A stretch of 16,112 nt of DNA from Actinomycetota bacterium. Its GTDB lineage: Bacteria; Actinomycetota; Humimicrobiia; Humimicrobiales; Humimicrobiaceae. Shown in pieces: positions 7,271 to 14,638 of the stretch. Numbering within the stretch: the stretch's first letter is position 1; each line of letters begins with the position of its first letter. Position numbers and translations under genes: made by a program. Under the pieces are notes generated by a model. The model ran no database searches, had not been told where the DNA came from, and worked only from the letters and a program-made list of their open reading frames with translations. The DNA is taken from NCBI GenBank assembly GCA_016932375.1, contig JAFGDA010000006.1:1-16112 (forward strand). Reading direction: 5' to 3'.

Positions 7271-8419
7271 ATGAAAATACTGGTAGCTTCAGATAAATAC
7301 AAGGGCAGCCTGACTGCCCTTGATGTATGTAATACAATAAAAAGAGCCATACTTTATATCGATCCTTCAGCCGATGTGGTGGCAGTTCCCATGGCAGACG
7401 GTGGTGAGGGGACTGTTGACACCCTTGTAAATAGCCTTGGGGGAAAGTTTGTAGATATCAAGGTTGCCGGGCCGGTTGGTGAAATGGTAATGGCCAGGTT
7501 CGGTATAGTTAGAAATGATACCGCAGTAATTGAGATGTCATCGGCTTCAGGCCTTGTCCTTGTACCGCCTGGAAAAAGAAATCCCATGGAGACAACAACT
7601 TATGGGACAGGGCAGCTTATTGCAAAAGCGCTGGATATGGGCTGCAAAAAGATAATAGTGGGTATAGGGGGAAGCGCAACAAATGACGGTGGAATGGGTA
7701 TGGCGCAGGCACTCGGATACAGGTTTCTTGGCCGGGATGGGTCTGAACTTGGCAGGGGAGGAAAGCAGCTTGCAAAGCTAATAAAGATAAACAATGATTC
7801 CGTGCATCCTGCCCTGAGTTCTGCCGTGTTTGATGTGGCCTGTGATGTGGAAAACCCCCTTACAGGAATACAGGGAGCATCTTATGTATATGCTCTACAA
7901 AAAGGTGCGACTCCCGGAATGGTACGGGAGCTTGACAGGGGACTTGCCAACCTTGCCCGTGTGGTAAAAAAGGACCTTGGAAAGGATATAGAAAATCTTA
8001 AGGGGTCGGGAGCAGCAGGAGGGCTTGGCGGGGGCCTTGTTGCTTTTGCGGGGGCAAAGTTGAGGCCCGGGGCGGAGATAGTAATTGAAGCAGTAGGCCT
8101 GAAGGAAAAAATGAAGGGTTCCGGCCTTGTGATAACGGGTGAAGGCGCTATGGATATCCAGACTTTTTACGGTAAAAGCGCCTGCGCCGTTGCAAGGCTT
8201 GCATCGGTATATGGAATACCGGTAATAACGATAAACGGATCAGTCTTGACAGGAAGGAAAGAGACAGGAAGGTCCAATGGGGAACTTTTTTCAGGAAACT
8301 TTTCCATAATAAATAAGCCTATGAATATGGAAGAGGCAATAAGGGACGCAGGTGAAATGCTTGAAAACCAGGTTATGGAATTGATGAATTTCTATTTGAA
8401 AATAAAAAATAAAAAATGA
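7271..8419 (+). CDS. glxK: Glycerate kinase (GlxK/GarK type)
   Basis: This cytoplasmic kinase phosphorylates D-glycerate, usually to 2-phosphoglycerate in this family, feeding it into lower glycolysis. The N-terminus MKILVASDKYKGSL, the MADGGEGT motif, GGSATNDGGMGMAQALG, a VACDVENPLTG segment, GAAGGLGGGL and TGEGAMDIQTFYGK are all classic for the GlxK/GarK family (Pfam Gly_kinase). The 382-aa length is normal. The ATG at 7271 begins the family's usual N-terminus. The best ribosome binding site (GGGAG, 7250-7254) is rather far away at 16 bases, so translation may be modest. purC follows after only 16 bases, so the two are likely co-transcribed although functionally unrelated. Confidence 0.95.
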   Translation: MKILVASDKYKGSLTALDVCNTIKRAILYIDPSADVVAVPMADGGEGTVDTLVNSLGGKFVDIKVAGPVGEMVMARFGIVRNDTAVIEMSSASGLVLVPPGKRNPMETTTYGTGQLIAKALDMGCKKIIVGIGGSATNDGGMGMAQALGYRFLGRDGSELGRGGKQLAKLIKINNDSVHPALSSAVFDVACDVENPLTGIQGASYVYALQKGATPGMVRELDRGLANLARVVKKDLGKDIENLKGSGAAGGLGGGLVAFAGAKLRPGAEIVIEAVGLKEKMKGSGLVITGEGAMDIQTFYGKSACAVARLASVYGIPVITINGSVLTGRKETGRSNGELFSGNFSIINKPMNMEEAIRDAGEMLENQVMELMNFYLKIKNKK

Positions 8420-8435
8420 GGGCTGGAGGTAATCC

Positions 8436-9326
8436 ATGAAGGTTATAGGTGATGTTGATATAGAGGGTGCTGCCAGGATAGGGAGCGGAAAAGTAAGGGA
8501 GATGTTTTCTCTTGACGGCCGGATACTTATAGTTACAACTGACCGTGTTTCGGCTTTTGATTACATACTTCCCTCGCTCATCCCCCTTAAAGGAATAATA
8601 CTTAATAAAATATCGGTATTCTGGTTCAATTACCTGAAAGGTATTATCGATAATCATCTTATGGAGACCGATGTCACTAAATTTCCGAAATTCCTTAAAA
8701 AATACAGGGATGTTTTAAAGGGAAGATCGGTTATCGTGAAAAAGCTTGTGATATATCCCATAGAGTGTGTGGTGAGGGGCTATATTACCGGCTCCGGATG
8801 GACAGATTATGAAAAGACAGGAAAGATAGGGGACCTTGTCCTTCCCGGTGGATTGAAGAAATGTGACCGCCTCCCCGAACCCATATTCACGCCAACCACG
8901 AAGGAAGCATCGGGACATGACATTACTCTTACAATGACAAGGGCAAAGAGGATATTTGGCAGGGAAATTGTTGATTTCCTGAAGGAGAAAAGCATTGCCC
9001 TTTATATGAAAGCGTCAGAATATGCATTAAGGAAGGGTATAATCATAGCCGATACCAAATTCGAATTTGGTGCTGACGGCGACAGGATTGTGCTGGCAGA
9101 TGAGGCGCTGACCCCTGACTCGTCAAGGTTCTGGCCGCTAAACGAATACGAACCCGGCAGGGACCAGAAAAGTTTTGATAAGCAATTCGTAAGGGATTAT
9201 CTTCTTTCTACGGATTGGGACAGGAATTCCACGCCTCCCGGGTTACCTGAAGACATAGTAAATAAGACCTCCCGGATATATATAGAAGCTTATGAGAAAC
9301 TTACAGGTAAAAAATTCGAGGTCTAA
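8436..9326 (+). CDS. purC: Phosphoribosylaminoimidazole-succinocarboxamide synthase
   Basis: PurC joins aspartate to carboxyaminoimidazole ribonucleotide using ATP, giving SAICAR in de novo purine synthesis. The N-terminal SGKVREMF, TTDRVSAFD, the family signature VVRGYITGSGW, LPEPIFTPTTK, GHDI and the late LADEALTPDSSRFW segment are all present and in order. The length of 296 aa fits the longer (Ade1-like) PurC class rather than the roughly 240-aa E. coli-type class. GGAGG at 8425-8429 precedes the ATG by 6 bases. No other purine biosynthesis gene is adjacent, so the pathway genes are scattered in this genome. Confidence 0.96.
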   Translation: MKVIGDVDIEGAARIGSGKVREMFSLDGRILIVTTDRVSAFDYILPSLIPLKGIILNKISVFWFNYLKGIIDNHLMETDVTKFPKFLKKYRDVLKGRSVIVKKLVIYPIECVVRGYITGSGWTDYEKTGKIGDLVLPGGLKKCDRLPEPIFTPTTKEASGHDITLTMTRAKRIFGREIVDFLKEKSIALYMKASEYALRKGIIIADTKFEFGADGDRIVLADEALTPDSSRFWPLNEYEPGRDQKSFDKQFVRDYLLSTDWDRNSTPPGLPEDIVNKTSRIYIEAYEKLTGKKFEV

Positions 9327-9528
9327 ATGTAATGGTTATGCAAATATCATGGACCCTAACAGTTATTGATATTTCCTGTGATCAAAAGCTTATACGCAAA
9401 AACAATACGGCTTCCAGATAAAAGGCCAAAGATTCTGCACGCATGGAAACATATGCCGGAAAATATATGTGCATAGCCGTTAAACAAAGCCAGGGCATTA
9501 TGAATCTATTGCAGGATTATGTTCACCG

Positions 9529-9546
9529 GGCCGCAATTATTCGGCC
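9529..9546. other. Short inverted repeat between convergent purC and lipoprotein genes
   Basis: The 210-base gap 9327-9536 separates convergent genes and holds no supported gene. GGCCG (9529-9533) and CGGCC (9542-9546) can pair around an 8-base loop spanning the lipoprotein stop codon. A second weak repeat, ACATAT...ATATGT, lies near 9449-9470. Neither is followed by a T-run, so a terminator is only a possibility. Confidence 0.2.
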
Positions 9547-10142
9547 TTGCATTCATTGAAAAAGGCTGCTCCTTCAAGCATGGGCACATTTTTTGAAGAG
9601 AACCATGCATAACCTTCAACCACCGGGTCGATATGAATCGCATAACTTCCAGGGTTTATGATATCATTAATCAATACTTCCACTACTGCCGATTCACCGG
9701 GTGCAAGATCATTTGGAAGGGCGGTTCTTGAGGTTTTGTCATATTCCTGGAATTCGACATCCTGTCCATAAAAATGATACCCGATCCTTACCATCTGTTC
9801 CCCGCTGGCTCTCCATGTAAAATCAGAGGTATTTGTAATTGTAACCTTAATAAAATTATCGGTATCGGTGCACATGTAGGAAGGTATATACCCATCCAGG
9901 GTAGCGCCAAACTGGGCACTATCAAGATTGACAGGTTCCACAACTTCTTCAACAGGCTGCTCCCGGGTCTCCTCTTCTCCGGACTGTGCTGCTTCTCCGG
10001 ACTGCCCGTCTTCGCTTATCCCTGTTGCTGAATCCTCTTCAGAAGCTGGTTGTCCCGGAGAGCTACATCCGCAAAAAGCAAATATCAATAAAGCGGAAAT
10101 AATGGTAAAAATCAAAGAAATTTTAGTTGCGCGGCGTATCAT
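9537..10142 (-). CDS. Putative lipoprotein with acidic linker and Ig-like domain
   Basis: This is a 201-aa exported protein of unknown function. The N-terminus has a basic MIRRATK start and a hydrophobic stretch (residues 8-23). A lipobox-like FCGC with Cys26 as the likely lipidated residue follows; Phe at -3 and Cys at -2 make this lipobox non-canonical. Residues 27 to about 75 are low-complexity, rich in Glu, Ser, Gly and Gln, and look like an extended acidic spacer. The rest looks like a beta-sandwich: TITNTSDFTW, then GYHFYGQD, RTALPNDLAPGES, and PGSYAIHIDPVVEGYAWF. That pattern resembles Ig-like/NBR1-like domains found in surface and glycan-associated proteins. The family resemblance is my judgement; ligand and role are unknown. 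It is transcribed divergently from the DUF948 gene, from an overlapping promoter. Confidence 0.8.
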   Translation of the reverse strand: MIRRATKISLIFTIISALLIFAFCGCSSPGQPASEEDSATGISEDGQSGEAAQSGEEETREQPVEEVVEPVNLDSAQFGATLDGYIPSYMCTDTDNFIKVTITNTSDFTWRASGEQMVRIGYHFYGQDVEFQEYDKTSRTALPNDLAPGESAVVEVLINDIINPGSYAIHIDPVVEGYAWFSSKNVPMLEGAAFFNECKAE

Positions 10143-10180
10143 ATTAATTAATTACCTCACTCTTTACTTTTTAAAAATGG

Positions 10181-10197
10181 GTAAGCTCATTGCTTAC
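10181..10197. promoter_or_regulatory. Hairpin at the predicted 5' end of the lipoprotein transcript
   Basis: GTAAGC (10181-10186) and GCTTAC (10192-10197) are a perfect 6-bp inverted repeat around a 5-base loop. On the leftward strand the predicted transcription start is near 10200, so this would be the first structure of the leader, or a DNA operator overlapping +1. It is followed on that strand by CCCATTTTT, so early termination is also conceivable. Confidence 0.35.
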
Positions 10198-10206
10198 TGA
10201 CTGCAT

Positions 10207-10235
10207 ATTATAAGCCAGTTTTATTATTTTTTGAA
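10207..10235 (-). promoter_or_regulatory. Predicted promoter of the lipoprotein gene
   Basis: Read leftwards, TTCAAA (10235-10230) and a perfect TATAAT (10212-10207) are spaced by exactly 17 bases. The predicted start, near 10200, leaves a leader of about 58 bases before the ATG at 10142. The -35 box overlaps that of the rightward promoter. Confidence 0.5.
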
Positions 10236-10259
10236 TAAAAGAAATAAAATATATATAAT
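10231..10259 (+). promoter_or_regulatory. Predicted promoter of the DUF948-YtxH-tldD-tldE operon
   Basis: TTGAAT (10231-10236) and a perfect TATAAT (10254-10259) are separated by exactly 17 bases. The predicted leader is about 35 bases. It contains a small CCTGT/ACAGG inverted repeat (10264-10281) just before the GAGAGGGTGG ribosome binding site. The spacing and the exact -10 make this one of the strongest promoter predictions in the window. Confidence 0.6.
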
Positions 10260-10300
10260 GATACCTGTATTTTTAAACAGGAAATCCGAGAGGGTGGAAT

Positions 10301-10678
10301 ATGAATTCTTCACTGGAAATAGTTGGACTTGTTGCCATAATACTTATTTCTGCATTTGCTATCGTAGCTATAATAGTGGCGATCCCTCTGTTCAGGCTTT
10401 TAAACAGGGTCAGGCATCTGGCAGGCAAATTAAACGATAGTCTCATACCTGTTGTTGAAAAAATGAATACTACTGTTTCAAATTTGAATACCGAGGTTGG
10501 CTCGATTGCAGACCTTACCCGCAGTATCAGTTCGATTGTCGAGCAGCTCGAAAAAGTGATAAAGCTGGCCAGGGTCCTGGTTACCAGCCCTGTAATAAAG
10601 ATTATAAGCGGGACGGCCGGGCTGATTAGTGGTCTGTCAAAAGAAACGGTATCAGATGATAATGAAGAAAAAGATTAG
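10301..10678 (+). CDS. DUF948 domain membrane protein
   Basis: This 125-aa protein has one N-terminal membrane helix (about residues 7-31, rich in Ile, Ala and Val). It is followed by a heptad-like region (about 36-95) with regularly spaced Leu, Val and Ile, and a short acidic tail. This is the DUF948 (YtxG/YoxC-like) layout: small, membrane-anchored and predicted to form a coiled coil, often linked to general stress genes in Gram-positive bacteria. The molecular function is unknown. GAGAGGGTGG just before the ATG at 10301 supports the start. A YtxH-like gene follows after 25 bases, and this pairing is a recurrent arrangement in Bacillus-type genomes. Confidence 0.85.
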   Translation: MNSSLEIVGLVAIILISAFAIVAIIVAIPLFRLLNRVRHLAGKLNDSLIPVVEKMNTTVSNLNTEVGSIADLTRSISSIVEQLEKVIKLARVLVTSPVIKIISGTAGLISGLSKETVSDDNEEKD

Positions 10679-10703
10679 AGATAGATAAGGATGGTGAGCT
10701 ATT

Positions 10704-11069
10704 ATGAGTGACAATGATGAAAGCAGAAGCTATGCTGGTGCAGTTATTGCTTCCCTGGTGGCCGGACTGGCTGCAGGGTTTTTACTGGGAATATTGTTCG
10801 CCCCGGAACCGGGTAAGGAAACCAGGAAGAAAATAGTAGAAAAAAGCGAAGAGATAATTGATAAGGGAAAAGAATATGCGGAAACCGGCAAAGTAAAGAT
10901 GGCCGAACTGAAAGAAAAAGGCGAAGAGTTTTTAAAGAAAAGCAGGGAGACCTTTGAAAAGGTTTCCGGTGATATCAGTGGGAAAGCCAAAAAGGCCAAA
11001 GAAAAGATGGGTAAGGCAGTGGAAAAGGGTAAAAAGGCTGCTAAAAAGGTCGAAGAGGCCCTTTCTTAG
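10704..11069 (+). CDS. YtxH-like small membrane protein
   Basis: This 121-aa protein begins with a glycine/alanine-rich hydrophobic helix (about residues 8-31). It continues with LFAPEPGKETRKK, the hallmark junction of YtxH (gas-vesicle-protein-like) family members. The remaining 80 residues are almost entirely Lys, Glu, Ala and Gly. They form a predicted long amphipathic helix with LEA-like repeats ending in a very lysine-rich tail. The family is associated with general and envelope stress, but its biochemical role is not known. GGTGAG (10693-10698) precedes the ATG at 10704. It is the second gene of the operon, 17 bases before tldD. Confidence 0.88.
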   Translation: MSDNDESRSYAGAVIASLVAGLAAGFLLGILFAPEPGKETRKKIVEKSEEIIDKGKEYAETGKVKMAELKEKGEEFLKKSRETFEKVSGDISGKAKKAKEKMGKAVEKGKKAAKKVEEALS

Positions 11070-11086
11070 ATAGGATCGAAGGTTAA

Positions 11087-12478
11087 TTGATCGAAAAAAG
11101 ATTTGCCAGCAAGGTTCTCAACACCCTGCTTGAAACAGGGGCATCTTTTTCGGAGATATTTATCCAGAAGATGTCTGCAAGCAGTTTAAAGCTTGAAGAT
11201 AGCAGTATTGAAAATTGCAGCAGCGGTTATGATTTAGGGTGCGGTCTCCGCATATGGAACGGGGACAGCACCTATTATGCTTATGTGGATTCCATAAAAG
11301 AAAGCCGTATTCTTGATGCTGCCAGGGTCCTGGGTGGTGCAGTTAAAAGCACAGGACAGCTTAAGGTTGCGGACCTTATAGAAAATAAGAGCGCTTACAG
11401 GTTATCCATAAAAAAATACCCCCATCTCATATCTGCTGATAATAAAAAGGAAATACTTCTTTCTGTTGATAAGACAGCCAGGGATTTCAGCCCCCACATT
11501 GTACAGGTAACAGCAAGCATATCCGACCTTGAAGAGGAGATATTTATAGCAAACTCACTTGGAGAGTGTTCGGGTGAAAAAGTTGTTAAAACATTGCTTT
11601 CCGTAAATGTTGTGGCCCTCAGGAAAAAGGAGATAAGGACTGGCCACAAGACGCTTGCAGAGACAAGGGGCTTTGAGGCGCTTGAGGCAGGCAGGGCGGA
11701 AAAGCTGGCAAAAGAAGCCTCACATATAGCAGTTGTCATGCTGGATGCTATAAATGCTCCGGTCGGCCTTATACCTGTAGTGATAGGTCCTGCTTTTGGA
11801 GGGGTGATATTCCATGAAGCCTGCGGGCATGGGCTGGAGGCTGATTCCGTGCTGAAGGATGCCTCGGTTTTTAAGGGGAAATTAGGGAAAAAAGTTGCAT
11901 CAGAATCAGTAACGGCAATAGATGATTCAAGCATCCCCCACCACTGGGGATCTTTTAAATATGATGGGGAGGGTTTTACTTCCGGTTCCACAGTCCTGAT
12001 AAAGGACGGGATCCTTGTAAATTTCATAAATGATCTCAAATCCTCAATTAAAATGAAAAAGCCCCGTACCGGCAACGGAAGAAGACAATCATACCGCGAT
12101 TCTCCCATGCCAAGAATGACCAACACCTATATTGCCAATGGAAAAGATGACCCATCATCAATCATAAGGTCGGTAAACAGGGGCATATATGCAAAGGAGT
12201 TTGCAGGCGGCCAGGTGGAGCCTGCCACAGGTGATTTTGTATTTGGCATTAGCGAAGGATACCTGATTGAAAAGGGCGAGATAGGCCAGCCCATAAAAGG
12301 GGCAACTCTTATAGGAAACGGGCCGGATATCCTAAAAAAGATTGAGGCAGTAGGGAATGACCTGGATTTTGCACCGGGTTTCTGCGGCAAGGGGGGACAG
12401 TCTGTTACAAATGAGGTCGGCCAGCCCACAATAAAGGTAAGCAAGATTACGGTTGGCGGGACAGGGAAAAAGCTTTAA
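11087..12478 (+). CDS. tldD: TldD metalloprotease subunit
   Basis: TldD is the zinc-bearing catalytic subunit of the TldD/TldE heterodimeric protease, which degrades unfolded peptides and matures some ribosomal peptides (for example microcin B17 in E. coli). The zinc site is clear: HEACGH gives His243, Glu244 and His248. A conserved GFCGKGGQ near the C-terminus supplies the cysteine ligand (Cys433). At 463 aa the length is normal. The best start is TTG at 11087 with GAAGG ending 4 bases upstream; the next in-frame ATG would remove a conserved N-terminal part. tldE follows 13 bases downstream, so the pair is complete. Confidence 0.94.
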   Translation: MIEKRFASKVLNTLLETGASFSEIFIQKMSASSLKLEDSSIENCSSGYDLGCGLRIWNGDSTYYAYVDSIKESRILDAARVLGGAVKSTGQLKVADLIENKSAYRLSIKKYPHLISADNKKEILLSVDKTARDFSPHIVQVTASISDLEEEIFIANSLGECSGEKVVKTLLSVNVVALRKKEIRTGHKTLAETRGFEALEAGRAEKLAKEASHIAVVMLDAINAPVGLIPVVIGPAFGGVIFHEACGHGLEADSVLKDASVFKGKLGKKVASESVTAIDDSSIPHHWGSFKYDGEGFTSGSTVLIKDGILVNFINDLKSSIKMKKPRTGNGRRQSYRDSPMPRMTNTYIANGKDDPSSIIRSVNRGIYAKEFAGGQVEPATGDFVFGISEGYLIEKGEIGQPIKGATLIGNGPDILKKIEAVGNDLDFAPGFCGKGGQSVTNEVGQPTIKVSKITVGGTGKKL

Positions 12479-12491
12479 AAGAATCAGGGAT

Positions 12492-13907
12492 ATGGAATAT
12501 AAAAATAAAAATAAGGCCGGTGGTCATGGTTCGAAGAATAAACACCTCCTGGATATCTGCAAAAAAGCAGCATTAATGATGCCGAAGGGCAGGATTGACC
12601 AGTTTGAACTATTTGCAGCAAGCCATACCGGAAGTGAAATAGAAGTTTTCAATGGTAAAGTTGACACGCTTTCATCCTCCGATTCGGCAGGTCTCGGCGT
12701 GAGGGTATTTAAGGATAAGGCAATGGGATATGCCTATACAGCGGTGCTTGAGGATGCTGTGATTGAGGATACCATAGAAAAGTCAATCGCCAATTCAAGT
12801 GTTTCCAAAAGGGACCAGTTCAACTATCTGCCGGAACCTGGAGACTTCAGGTTCAGCCTCCCGGAAATGGGGGAAGGCGACCTGTTTGACAGTAGATTCA
12901 TGGAATATAAAATCAGCAGCAAGATAGGGATGGCCTTAAGGCTCGAGGAGCTTACGAGGAAGATGGACCCGAGAATCAAGGGTGTCAGGTATTCCATATA
13001 TGAAGATGGGATATCAGATACAGTTATCCTGAACTCAAACGGCCTTTGTGAAGGCTGCATCTCAAGTGTGGCTGTTATATATGTAAGCGCCATTTCAAAA
13101 GACTCAAAGGATACTTCAACAGGTGATTATTTTGACTATGGCAGGGGTCCTGCCGGACTTGATGTGGAAACGGTGGCTTCGGAGGCTGCAAGGAGGTCTG
13201 TGGAACTTCTGGGAGGGAAAAAAATTAAATCACAGGTACTTGATATAGTACTTGAGCCCTTAATTGCAGCACAGCTGCTCGGTGTACTGGCACCGGCGCT
13301 CTGTGCAGATGCCGTGATTAAGGGAAAATCGCTTTTTAAGGATATGCAGGGGCAGAAAGTTTTCCCGTCCTTTATAGATGTATTTGATCACGGCACCATG
13401 CCCGGAGGGCTTTATTCCCGTCCATTTGACGGGGAAGGAGCTTACAGGGGGAAGACAACAGTATTTGGAAAGGGCATACTTAAAACCTTCCTGCACAATA
13501 CTTATACTGCAAGAAGGTCGGGTACCAGCTCTACAGGAAATGCTTCCCGGGCATCTTACCGTTCCGTCCCGGAAGTTGGTCCCTCGAACTTCTATATAGG
13601 TCCGGGTTCGGATGATATGGAATCAATCTTTAAAGGGATAGATAAAGGTTTTTATGTCACCGACATCATAGGTCTTCATTCAGGTACGAATCCAATTTCA
13701 GGCCAGATGAGTGTGGGAGCAAGGGGAAGGTTAATAGAAAAGGGGAGCCTATCCTATCCGGTCAGGGAAGTGACAATTGCCACGGATATCCTCACATTTG
13801 CAGCCAGCATATTAAAAACAGGCAAAGATGTTAAATTCATGCCGGGTGGCGGGTTTTTTGGAAGTCCCGCCCTGCTTGTGGGTGGAATATCTGTAAGCGG
13901 GAAATAA
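12492..13907 (+). CDS. tldE: TldE/PmbA protease subunit
   Basis: This is the non-catalytic partner of TldD in the same heterodimeric protease. The family fold is visible in the N-terminal region around SEIEVFNGKVDTLSSSDSAGLGVRVFKDKAMGY (only part is diagnostic) and in the C-terminal GLHSGTNPISGQMSVGARG and GGFFGSPALLVGGISVSG. As expected for TldE, there is no HExxxH zinc motif. I prefer ATG 12492 (471 aa) over the TTG at 12453, which would overlap tldD. Neither has an ideal ribosome binding site, because AGGGA lies only one base before the ATG. The first 20 or so residues are lysine-rich and unlike the family, so the true start remains uncertain. Confidence 0.92.
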   Translation: MEYKNKNKAGGHGSKNKHLLDICKKAALMMPKGRIDQFELFAASHTGSEIEVFNGKVDTLSSSDSAGLGVRVFKDKAMGYAYTAVLEDAVIEDTIEKSIANSSVSKRDQFNYLPEPGDFRFSLPEMGEGDLFDSRFMEYKISSKIGMALRLEELTRKMDPRIKGVRYSIYEDGISDTVILNSNGLCEGCISSVAVIYVSAISKDSKDTSTGDYFDYGRGPAGLDVETVASEAARRSVELLGGKKIKSQVLDIVLEPLIAAQLLGVLAPALCADAVIKGKSLFKDMQGQKVFPSFIDVFDHGTMPGGLYSRPFDGEGAYRGKTTVFGKGILKTFLHNTYTARRSGTSSTGNASRASYRSVPEVGPSNFYIGPGSDDMESIFKGIDKGFYVTDIIGLHSGTNPISGQMSVGARGRLIEKGSLSYPVREVTIATDILTFAASILKTGKDVKFMPGGGFFGSPALLVGGISVSGK

Positions 13908-13974
13908 AAAAAGGCATTATCCCCCTGAAAAGATACTGGACTTTTTATTCAAGGAATAAGGCTGTATTGCAGTC

Positions 13975-13994
13975 AGGGATTTTGAATAATCCCT
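13975..13994. terminator. Hairpin between convergent tldE and small-exporter genes
   Basis: AGGGATT (13975-13981) and AATCCCT (13988-13994) form a perfect 7-bp stem with a 6-base loop. A weaker inverted repeat, TTATTC/GAATAA, lies at 13945-13959. The location between convergent genes suits a bidirectional terminator. Only two T residues follow the stem on the + strand, so it is not a textbook intrinsic site. Confidence 0.35.
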
Positions 13995-14040
13995 TTATGT
14001 GCACATATCCAATCCTAATGATAATGGCCAATGTTGATGT

Positions 14041-14541
14041 TTAACCTGCAGTTATAAATCTAACCAACCCTACTGTCTTTATAATTACCGTCACTATTAT
14101 TCCGGCAATCAAAACACCTGCTGTTATTTGGATCATTGCCCTTTTTGGGGGTATACCGAAAACAAAAGCTATAAGAGCCCCGGTCCAGCCCCCGGTAACA
14201 GGAAGGGGCAATGCTACAAATCCTATGAGTGCATAACCTGTATATTTTTCGAATCTTGCCGAGTACTTTCTCCTTGTGCGGTTAAAGAGCCATGTAAAGA
14301 AGCGGTTTGCCGGGCGGAATCTTTTAATGAGATAGCGGGAAATTGAGTCCAGTCCCCACAGGATAACCGCAACCGGGACCAGGTTCCCAATAACAGAGAT
14401 TATATAGCTTTCGATGATTCCCATCTGGTAGGTTATAAGTGCCAGCGGTATCGAAGCCCGGAGTTCACCAACCGGGATCATGGCAGTTACAAAAGTGACC
14501 AGGCGGGGTGAAAGAAATTCAACTGCTTCCTTAAAGTCCAT
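14041..14541 (-). CDS. Small multidrug-export family membrane protein (PF06695-like)
   Basis: This 166-aa integral membrane protein has about four hydrophobic segments. The conserved IPVGELRASIPLAL near residues 22-35 and ALPLPVTGGWTGALIAFVFG in the second half are the two diagnostic motifs of the putative small multidrug export family (Sm_multidrug_ex). The name comes from annotation tradition; actual substrates are not established. A basic loop (residues about 70-100, rich in Arg and Lys) lies between the halves. Translation starts at ATG 14541 with only a weak purine-rich site upstream. A near-consensus promoter (14638-14610) drives it, giving a leader of about 62 bases. Confidence 0.88.
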   Translation of the reverse strand: MDFKEAVEFLSPRLVTFVTAMIPVGELRASIPLALITYQMGIIESYIISVIGNLVPVAVILWGLDSISRYLIKRFRPANRFFTWLFNRTRRKYSARFEKYTGYALIGFVALPLPVTGGWTGALIAFVFGIPPKRAMIQITAGVLIAGIIVTVIIKTVGLVRFITAG

Positions 14542-14609
14542 TCTTATTCTTTATTTTTAATTTTTTTATGTTAATATTTAAAAACCAATTAAAGCCAAAA
14601 ATTTAAAAC

Positions 14610-14638
14610 ATTATATAAGTTGAACATATTACAGTCAA
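14610..14638 (-). promoter_or_regulatory. Near-consensus promoter of the small exporter, overlapping the uppP start
   Basis: Read leftwards, TTGACT (14638-14633) and a perfect TATAAT (14615-14610) are exactly 17 bases apart, matching 11 of 12 consensus positions. The -35 box and spacer lie inside the first codons of uppP on the opposite strand. Transcription would begin near 14603. Confidence 0.6.

Noticed and set aside
9327..9536. Short open frames (about 29 codons) between purC and the lipoprotein gene
   Set aside because: No ribosome binding site, no recognisable sequence and convergent flanking genes; treated as non-coding.
11395..12126. 243-codon minus-strand open frame inside tldD
   Set aside because: Antisense to a conserved protease gene; serine/proline-rich translation typical of a shadow frame.
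12453..12491. TTG start of tldE overlapping tldD
   Set aside because: No properly spaced ribosome binding site and non-family residues; ATG 12492 preferred, though still uncertain.
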